This document shows positions 14,647 to 20,642 of a stretch of DNA of 22,325 bases, piece after piece. Numbering within the stretch: the stretch's first letter is position 1; the number at the start of each line of letters is the position of its first letter. The position numbers and the translations under genes are program-made. This DNA is from Actinomycetes bacterium. Lineage in GTDB: Bacteria > Actinomycetota > Actinomycetes > Actinomycetales > Microbacteriaceae. The notes below the pieces were generated by a model that had not been told where the DNA came from, made no database searches, and was given only the letters and a program-made list of their open reading frames with translations. The DNA lies in NCBI GenBank assembly GCA_023457615.1, contig JAEWKY010000012.1:1-22325 (forward strand), given 5' to 3'.

Positions 14647-15812
14647 GCGCGGTCCGCGATCGCCGCGCCGCGCTCCGCGCCGCCGAGCACGTAGTCCTGG
14701 ATCGCGAGCACGGCCGCGCCCCGGCACCACTCGGTGTCGTCGCCATCGGTCGCGACGAGTTGCACGGTCGACGCCCGCGGATCGCGATCGGCGGCGATCC
14801 CCTCCCGCACCGCGTCGGCCGCGACGCTCGCAAGGCGGACGCCCTCGCCGCCGAGCACGACGAGCTCGGGCATCGTGAGGTTGGCGACCGCCGCGATGAG
14901 CCGCCCGAGTCCACGGCCGGCGTCGTCGACGACCCGGCGTGCGGCCGGCTCACCGGCGTCCGCGAGGTCGAGCACCTCGTCGAAGCCGACCTCGCGACCG
15001 AGGGCGCCCGACGCCGCTGCCACGAGCGCGCTCTCGGTCAGCACGCTGCGGGCGCAGCCGCGGTGACCCGCCGGGCAGAGCGGACCGAACGGATCGAGCG
15101 GCCAGTGGCCGACCAGGCCGAGCCCGGCGTCGGCATCCCGCACGACCTCCCCGCCCACCATGAGCCCGTAGCCGATGCCGGCGCCGAGGGTGAGGGCGGC
15201 GAACCTGTCGACCGACGCCCCGGCGCCGAACCAGTGCTCGAACTCGGTGAAGGCGACGAGGTCGTTGTCGACGACGCTCGGCACGCCGGTCGCGGCGCCG
15301 ACGAGGGCGGCGAGCGGCACGTCCTCCCATTCGAGGAACGGCGCCGACACGACGACGCCCGACCTGTCGACCCGACCGCCGACGCCGACGCCGAGACCCG
15401 TGATGGGCGCGTCCGCCGACGAGAGCCGCGTGGCGAGCCGGGCGATCTCCGCCACGACGGCGTCGGGCTCCCGAGACCGCAGGGGGGCGTCGGCGACCTC
15501 CAGGATGCTCGCGCGGAAGTCGGTGCGGGCGGCGATGACCCGATCGCCCGTGACCTTGAGCCCGAGGAACGAGCGGGAGCCGGGGATGACGTCGAGCGGG
15601 CGCGACCGGCGACCCGCCCGGCCCTCGGCGCGCTCCTCGCCCTCGACGAGGATGCCGGCCTCGAGGAGCGGCGCGCTCAGCCGCGTGAGGGAGCCGGCCG
15701 AGAGCTCGAGCTTCCGCGCGATCTCGCTGCGGGAGAGCGGCCCGTGGATGAGCACCTCGAGCGCGACCGCGCGGGCGGCGCCGCCCGTCGGCGTCCAGCT
15801 GTGGGCACTCAC
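14643..15812 (-). CDS. ROK-family transcriptional regulator
   Basis: About 389 residues: an N-terminal winged helix (residues about 10-60, LIHGPLSRSEIARKLELSAG with LTRLSAPLLEAGILVE) fused to a ROK (repressor, ORF, kinase) sugar-sensing domain with GLGVGVGGRVDRSGVV, VPSVVDNDLVAFTEFEHWFG and LTLGAGIGYGLMVGG. The ATP-binding DxGGT motif is not intact (LGLKVTGDRV), so it is a regulator, not a kinase. The zinc motif usually CxCGxxGC reads CPAGHRGC, with the second Cys replaced. Start: GTG at 15812 follows GAGGAG by 4 bases; in-frame ATGs at 15824 and 15854 are alternatives. Divergent from the sugar operon, which it most likely controls. Confidence 0.9.
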   Translation of the reverse strand: MSAHSWTPTGGAARAVALEVLIHGPLSRSEIARKLELSAGSLTRLSAPLLEAGILVEGEERAEGRAGRRSRPLDVIPGSRSFLGLKVTGDRVIAARTDFRASILEVADAPLRSREPDAVVAEIARLATRLSSADAPITGLGVGVGGRVDRSGVVVSAPFLEWEDVPLAALVGAATGVPSVVDNDLVAFTEFEHWFGAGASVDRFAALTLGAGIGYGLMVGGEVVRDADAGLGLVGHWPLDPFGPLCPAGHRGCARSVLTESALVAAASGALGREVGFDEVLDLADAGEPAARRVVDDAGRGLGRLIAAVANLTMPELVVLGGEGVRLASVAADAVREGIAADRDPRASTVQLVATDGDDTEWCRGAAVLAIQDYVLGGAERGAAIADRA

Positions 15813-15866
15813 GGAACTCCTCATTGATTTCACGTCGGAAAGAACAAGCGCCATTGTGGCACGAAA

Positions 15867-15884
15867 CCTCGCAACTTGACGAGG
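15867..15884. promoter_or_regulatory. Inverted repeat over the -35, possible operator
   Basis: CCTCG (15867-15871) and CGAGG (15880-15884) flank 8 bases containing CAACTTGA. It overlaps the -35 of the sugar operon promoter and is close to the regulator gene's 5' end, the place expected for a ROK operator. Similar in its arms to the repeat at 15921-15940. Confidence 0.45.
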
Positions 15885-15904
15885 ATTTGGTTTTGCAATA
15901 GAAC
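15876..15904 (+). promoter_or_regulatory. Promoter of the sugar uptake operon
   Basis: TTGACG (15876-15881) and TAGAAC (15899-15904) with a 17-base spacer, in an AT-rich patch unusual for this sequence. Start near 15911 gives a leader of about 55 bases with an inverted repeat and then AGGAGA 5 bases before the ATG. Confidence 0.65.
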
Positions 15905-15920
15905 TAACCCGATGCGTCGA

Positions 15921-15940
15921 CCTCTCGTTGCACCGAGAGG
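15921..15940. promoter_or_regulatory. Perfect 7-bp inverted repeat downstream of the promoter
   Basis: CCTCTCG (15921-15927) and CGAGAGG (15934-15940) around TTGCAC. It lies just after the predicted transcription start, about 55 bp centre to centre from the repeat over the -35. Could be a second operator or a leader hairpin. Confidence 0.5.
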
Positions 15941-15965
15941 GTTCCGAATCCGACAGGAGACTGCA

Positions 15966-17234
15966 ATGAAGCGTCCTACCCGGTCCGCAGTGGTTGGCGC
16001 CACCGCGTCCGCCCTCGTCCTGCTCCTCGCAGGCTGCGGCAGCACCCCCACCGACCCCGACGCCCCCGTCACGATCACCTTCTGGGGCTCGTACGGCAAC
16101 GGCGGCAACTCGGCCCAGCAGGAGGTGCTCAACGACACGCTCATCCCCGCGTTCGAGGAGGCGCACCCGGGCATCAGCGTGGAGTACGTCGACGTGCCCT
16201 ACGACGACCTGCTCCAGAAACTCACGACGAGCGCGGCCGGCGACGAGCTGCCCGACCTCGTGCGCGCCGACCTCGGCTGGGTGCCGCGCTTCGCCGAGCT
16301 CGGCGTGCTCGTGCCGCTCTCCGAGGCGATGGACGACTTCGACGAGCTCGCCGACGCCACCTACCCGGGCGTGCTCGCGACCAACCTGTACGAGGGCGAG
16401 TACTACGGCCTGCCGCTCGACACCAACACGCGCGTGCTCATCACCAATCCCGACGCCCTCGCGGCGGCGGGCTGGGATGCTCCCCCGGCGACGTTCGACG
16501 AGCTCCTCGAGCTCGGCGACGACCTCGACGGCACGGGCTTCACGCTGTTCGCCGACGGCGGTCTCGGCGCCTGGAACCTCATGCCGTGGATCTGGTCCGG
16601 CGGGGGCGACATCGCCGACGCCGACCTGACGACCTCGAGCGGGGTGCTCGACTCCGACGAGAACATCGCGACCGTCGAGATGCTCGTCGACCTCTACCAG
16701 GAAGGTCGTGCCTCGAGCGGACTCATCGGCAACAGCGGCGCCGTCTCCACGAGCGAGGGGCTGCCGGGCAACCAGTACGCCACGATCTTCGACGGCCCCT
16801 GGATGAACGGCATCTGGGAGAGCCAGTTCCCCGAGTTCTCGCCCATCTACTCGCCCATCCCGGCGGGAGACGGCGGATCGGTGAGCGTCGTCGGCGGCGA
16901 GGACATCGTGCTCACCGCGTCGTCGCAGCACCAGGAGGCGGCGCTCGAGTTCATCCGCTTCACCCAGAGCGAGGAGTTCCAGCTCGCGCTCGTGCCGACG
17001 GGCCAGCTCACCGTGATCCAGGAGCTCGGCGCGCAGCAGGTCGAGCTCGTCCCGTACTACGACGTGTTCACGACCCAGCTCGAGACCGCCCGCAACCGCC
17101 TCGCGATCACCCGCGCGGCCGAGGTCGACTCGATCCTCAACGCCGAGCTGGTCCCCGCGTTCGAAGGGACCGTCTCCGTCGAGGAGGCGCTGAAGAACGC
17201 GGCCGCCCAGATCGACGAGCTGCTGCAGGGCTGA
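15966..17234 (+). CDS. ABC transporter sugar-binding lipoprotein (family 1)
   Basis: Extracytoplasmic binding protein for oligosaccharides, 422 residues. A signal peptide (MKRPTRS, hydrophobic 8-21) ends in lipobox L21-A22-G23-C24. VTITFWGSYGNGGNSAQQEV opens the SBP_bac_1 domain, with VEYVDVPYDDLLQKLTTSAA, PDLVRADLGWVPRFAELG, GLPLDTNTRVLITNPDALA and IFDGPWMNGIWES. The last two are typical of the MalE/GacH-like maltodextrin class. Aromatic residues (Trp, Tyr) near these segments would stack on glucose units. AGGAGA precedes the ATG by 5 bases. First gene of a five-gene operon; the two enzymes that follow point to alpha-1,6-glucan oligosaccharides as ligand, which is inference. Confidence 0.93.
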   Translation: MKRPTRSAVVGATASALVLLLAGCGSTPTDPDAPVTITFWGSYGNGGNSAQQEVLNDTLIPAFEEAHPGISVEYVDVPYDDLLQKLTTSAAGDELPDLVRADLGWVPRFAELGVLVPLSEAMDDFDELADATYPGVLATNLYEGEYYGLPLDTNTRVLITNPDALAAAGWDAPPATFDELLELGDDLDGTGFTLFADGGLGAWNLMPWIWSGGGDIADADLTTSSGVLDSDENIATVEMLVDLYQEGRASSGLIGNSGAVSTSEGLPGNQYATIFDGPWMNGIWESQFPEFSPIYSPIPAGDGGSVSVVGGEDIVLTASSQHQEAALEFIRFTQSEEFQLALVPTGQLTVIQELGAQQVELVPYYDVFTTQLETARNRLAITRAAEVDSILNAELVPAFEGTVSVEEALKNAAAQIDELLQG

Positions 17235-17236
17235 GC

Positions 17237-18184
17237 GTGACCGCATCCCTCACGGCGTCGCCCCGGACGGCTCCGGCCGTCCGGGGTGGCGCCCGGCGGC
17301 GCCGCGTCCCGCTCGCCCCGTACCTCTTCCTCGCCCCCGGCGTGCTGCTCTTCGCCGTCACGGTGCTGTACCCGATCGCGCAGGCCGTGCAGATGAGCTT
17401 CTTCGACTGGAAGATCGTCGGCTCGGCGACGAGCGAGTTCCTCGGCCTCGACAACTACGTGCGGGCCTTCCAGGACGACCACTTCTGGCTCTCCTTCGGC
17501 AACACCGTGTTCTACCTCGCGGCGACGATCGTGCCGCAGATCGTGCTCGGGCTCCTCGTGGCGCTCCTGCTCCATGCGCGGAGCCCCGCGCGACCGCTCT
17601 TCCGGGTGCTCTACTACCTCCCCGTCGTCACGAGCTGGGTCGTCGTCTCGCTGCTCTTCCGCTTCCTCTTCGCCGACCAGGGCGTGGTGAACTTCGTGCT
17701 CGGCGACCTGCTGCACGTCACCGACGGCACGACCTCGTGGCTCGGCGACCGCTGGACCGGCATGATCGCCATCTCCGCCCTCGGCATCTGGAAGGGCGTG
17801 GGCTGGTCGATGATGATCTTCCTCGCCGCCCTGCAGGGCGTTCCGCGCTCCCTCGAGGAGGCCGCGCTCGTCGACGGGGCGAACGCCGCCCAGCGCTTCC
17901 GCGCCGTGACGCTGCCGGCGATCCGCGCGGCGCTCGCCTTCGTGACGATCATGCTCGTGATCGGCGCCTTCAACGTGTTCATCTCCGTCTACCTCATGAC
18001 CGGCGGCGGACCAGCGGGAGAGACCGACGTGCTGCTGACGTACATGTACCACCAGGCTTTCGAGAACCTCGACTTCGGATACGGCGCGGCGATCGCGGTG
18101 CTGCTGACGCTGCTCGTGTTCCTCCTCTCGCTCGCGCAGCGACGGCTCTTCCGCGATCGCGACGGGTCGGAGGTGCCGGCGTGA
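17237..18184 (+). CDS. ABC transporter sugar permease (MalF/UgpA type)
   Basis: Membrane permease of a carbohydrate importer, 315 residues, starting on GTG 2 bases after the binding-protein stop. N-terminal Arg-rich stretch (GGARRRRVPLAP), first helix PYLFLAPGVLLFAVTVLYPI, then FDWKIVGSATSEFLGLDNYV as the periplasmic loop typical of MalF-type proteins. Helices follow at roughly 90-115, 125-150, 175-200, 230-258 and 280-305. The EAA loop is LEEAALVDGANAAQRFRAVT with LPAIRAA (about 212-238). NVFISVYLMTGGGPAGETDV is the sugar-permease signature. Its stop overlaps the next start by 4 bases (GTGA). Partner ATPase not in the visible operon. Confidence 0.93.
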   Translation: MTASLTASPRTAPAVRGGARRRRVPLAPYLFLAPGVLLFAVTVLYPIAQAVQMSFFDWKIVGSATSEFLGLDNYVRAFQDDHFWLSFGNTVFYLAATIVPQIVLGLLVALLLHARSPARPLFRVLYYLPVVTSWVVVSLLFRFLFADQGVVNFVLGDLLHVTDGTTSWLGDRWTGMIAISALGIWKGVGWSMMIFLAALQGVPRSLEEAALVDGANAAQRFRAVTLPAIRAALAFVTIMLVIGAFNVFISVYLMTGGGPAGETDVLLTYMYHQAFENLDFGYGAAIAVLLTLLVFLLSLAQRRLFRDRDGSEVPA

Positions 18185-19029
18185 CCCGGCGACGGACGGC
18201 GCGCCGCCTCCCGGTCGTGCTGCGCACGCTGCTGCTCGTCGCGGGCGCCGCCGTCACGGTGACGCCGTTCCTGTACCTGCTGGGCATCTCGTTCACGCCC
18301 AACGCGTTCGTGCTGACGACGCCGCCGCAGTTCATCCCGGAGTCGCCGACGCTCGGCAACTACGAGCAGGCGCTCGCGGCGCAGGACATCCCCCGCGCCT
18401 TCCTGAACTCGCTCGGCGTGGCCGTCGTCTCGACGGCGCTGTCGCTGCTGCTGAGCTCGATGATGGCGTTCGCCTTCGCGCGGTTCGTCTTCCCGTTCCG
18501 CGAGGCGATCTTCCGCATCCTGCTGATCGGGCTCATGATCCCCGCGGTGATGCTGCTCATCCCCCAGTTCGTGCTCGCGAAGCACCTCGATCTGCTCGAC
18601 AGCTACGCCGGGCTCGTGGTGTTCTACGTCGCCGGCTCGCTCGCGCTCAACACCTTCCTGCTGCGCGGGTTCTTCGAGTCGATCCCGGGCGAGCTCGACC
18701 AGGCGATGTCGCTCGACGGCGCGGGCGCCTGGACGCGCTACTGGCGGCTCGCCCTGCCGCTCGCGAAGCCCGGACTCGCGACCGCGACGATCTTCACGTT
18801 CCTCGGCTCGTGGGACGAGTTCACGTGGGCGCTCACGATCCTCAACGACCCCGAGATCCGCACGCTGCCGATCGCGATCCGTCTGCTCGCCGGGGTCGGC
18901 AACAACGCGGTGCAGTGGGGCGTCGTCTTCGCGGCCTCCGCGATCGCGGTCATCCCGGTGATCGTGGTGTTCCTCGTCTTCCAGCGGTACTTCGTGCAGG
19001 GCCTCACGTCCGGCGCGGTGAAGGGATGA
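18181..19029 (+). CDS. ABC transporter sugar permease (MalG/UgpE type)
   Basis: Second permease, 282 residues, starting on GTG overlapping the first permease. N-terminal basic region TRRRTARRLP, helix at about 15-35, SFTPNAFVLTTPPQFIPESP loop, then further helices. ENF-like FLNSLGVAVVSTALSLLLSS and FAFARFVFPFR are typical of MalG. The EAA loop is ELDQAMSLDGAGAWTRYWRL with ALPLAKPG (about 178-206), followed by FTFLGSWDEFTWAL. The C-terminus FLVFQRYFVQGLTSGAVKG is the family hallmark that ends on a Gly-Ala-Val-Lys-Gly tail. No Walker motif gene follows, so it probably shares an MsiK-like ATPase with other importers. Confidence 0.94.
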   Translation: MTRRRTARRLPVVLRTLLLVAGAAVTVTPFLYLLGISFTPNAFVLTTPPQFIPESPTLGNYEQALAAQDIPRAFLNSLGVAVVSTALSLLLSSMMAFAFARFVFPFREAIFRILLIGLMIPAVMLLIPQFVLAKHLDLLDSYAGLVVFYVAGSLALNTFLLRGFFESIPGELDQAMSLDGAGAWTRYWRLALPLAKPGLATATIFTFLGSWDEFTWALTILNDPEIRTLPIAIRLLAGVGNNAVQWGVVFAASAIAVIPVIVVFLVFQRYFVQGLTSGAVKG

Positions 19030-19031
19030 TC

Positions 19032-20642
19032 ATGCCTCTCGAACCCCTCCTCCTCCCCCGGAACGCGGTCGACGCGCCGGGCGAGCCCGTCGCGATCGAG
19101 GTGCGCCACGCCCCCGCGGGCGGGCACGTCACGGTGCGCCGGCTCGGCGACGTCGTCGCCACGGCCACGCGGGACGGCGACGGCGACGTCGTGCTCGACG
19201 GCCTGGACGAGGGCGGCTACCGCGTCGAGCTCGCCCTCCCCGACGGCCGCACGCTGCGGACGGCGGTCGACGTGCGCGACGACGTGCGCACGCGACTGCG
19301 CTACGGCTTCGTCGCCGCGTACCCGCCCGGGGCCGACCCGGCGCCGCTGGCCGACCTCACCCGGCGGCTGCATCTCACGGCCGTGCAGTTCTACGACTGG
19401 GCGTATCGGCACGCGGACCTGCTCGGCGGAGGCGAGGAGTACCGGGATGCGCTCGATCAGCCCGTGTCGCTCGCGACCGTGCGCGCGTACGCCGCGGCCG
19501 TGCGGGAGACGGGAGCCGACGCGCTCGGCTACGCCGCCGTCTACGCCGTCGGACCCGACGAGTGGCCGGCGTGGGAGTCGTACGCCCTCCTCACCCCGTC
19601 GGGCGCGCCGTACGCGCTCGGCGACTTCCTCTTCGTGCTCGACCCCGCGGCTCCCGAGTGGCTCGAGCACTTCACCGCCGACCTGCGCAGGTCGTTCGAG
19701 GAGGTGGGTCTCACGGGCTTCCACCTCGACCAGTACGGCTACCCCAAGTACGCGACCCGCGCCGACGGCGTCGACGTCGACGTCGCGGAGTCGTTCGTGC
19801 GGCTCATCGAGGGCGTGCGCCGCACGCTCCCGGCCGCCCGGCTCGTCTTCAACAACGTGAACGACTTCCCGACCTGGCGCACGGGCCGCATCGCGCAGGA
19901 CGCCGTGTACATCGAGCCCTGGGAGCCGCAGCTGACGCTCGGCGCCCTCGCCGCCTCGACGAGTCGCGCCCGGACGCACGGCGGCGGGCTGCCCGTGGTG
20001 TTCGCGGCCTACCAGCACGTCTACGACACGGCCGAGCGCGCCGCGGCCGACCGCGCCACGGCGCTCACGATGGCGACGCTCTTCTCGCACGGCGCGACGC
20101 AGCTGCTCGCGGGCGAGGAGGGCCGCGTGCTCGTCGACCCGTACTACGTGCGCAACCGCGTCGCCGAGCCCGAGACCCTCGACCTGCTGACCCGGTGGTA
20201 CGACTTCCTGGTCGAGCACGACGAGCTCCTCCTCGCGCCGCGCATCTGGGACGTCACGGACGCCTACGCCGGCGGCTACAACGGCGACCTCGACGTGGGG
20301 TTCACCGACGCGGAGGTGAGCGAGGAGGCGACCGCCGGCCGGGTCTGGCGACGCATCACCGACGCCGGCGGTCGCCTCGTCGTCCACCTCGTCAACCTCG
20401 TCGGTCAGACCGACACCGTGTGGGACGCGCCGCGCGCGGCCTTCGGCGATCCGGGGGTGGGACGCCTCCGCGTGCGCCGCCTGCAGGGTCGCCTGCCGCG
20501 CGTCCGCGTCGCCGACCCGGACGGCACGGGGATGCTCACCGACGTCGAGGTGCACGTGGACGGCGATCACGCGATCGCCGAGCTGCCGCCGCTGCACGCC
20601 TGGCAGGTCGTCGTGGTCGAGCCCGACGGGACGCGGCTGTGA
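19032..20642 (+). CDS. GH66 glycoside hydrolase (dextranase / cycloisomaltooligosaccharide glucanotransferase family), cytoplasmic
   Basis: Enzyme of 536 residues expected to cleave alpha-1,6-glucan chains or cyclic isomaltooligosaccharides with retention. A beta-sandwich N-terminal region (1-90) precedes the barrel, which begins RYGFVAAYPPG and contains QFYDWAYRH (119-127), a GH66 signature. The candidate nucleophile is Asp233 in GFHLDQYGYPK and the acid/base Glu295 in VYIEPWEP; their spacing (62) fits known GH66 enzymes (about 68-70). FNNVNDFP lies between them. A C-terminal beta domain ends HAWQVVVVEPDG. There is no signal peptide, whereas characterised members are mostly secreted. ATG at 19032 has AAGGG 6 bases upstream; ATG at 19026 overlaps the permease stop (ATGA) and is the alternative. 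Exact product profile is unknown. Confidence 0.87.
   Translation: MPLEPLLLPRNAVDAPGEPVAIEVRHAPAGGHVTVRRLGDVVATATRDGDGDVVLDGLDEGGYRVELALPDGRTLRTAVDVRDDVRTRLRYGFVAAYPPGADPAPLADLTRRLHLTAVQFYDWAYRHADLLGGGEEYRDALDQPVSLATVRAYAAAVRETGADALGYAAVYAVGPDEWPAWESYALLTPSGAPYALGDFLFVLDPAAPEWLEHFTADLRRSFEEVGLTGFHLDQYGYPKYATRADGVDVDVAESFVRLIEGVRRTLPAARLVFNNVNDFPTWRTGRIAQDAVYIEPWEPQLTLGALAASTSRARTHGGGLPVVFAAYQHVYDTAERAAADRATALTMATLFSHGATQLLAGEEGRVLVDPYYVRNRVAEPETLDLLTRWYDFLVEHDELLLAPRIWDVTDAYAGGYNGDLDVGFTDAEVSEEATAGRVWRRITDAGGRLVVHLVNLVGQTDTVWDAPRAAFGDPGVGRLRVRRLQGRLPRVRVADPDGTGMLTDVEVHVDGDHAIAELPPLHAWQVVVVEPDGTRL

Noticed and set aside
14643..17246. An 867-residue minus-strand frame joining the ROK gene to sequence opposite the sugar-binding protein
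   Set aside because: The part upstream of 15854 is antisense to the lipoprotein gene and crosses its promoter; only the ROK portion has domains.
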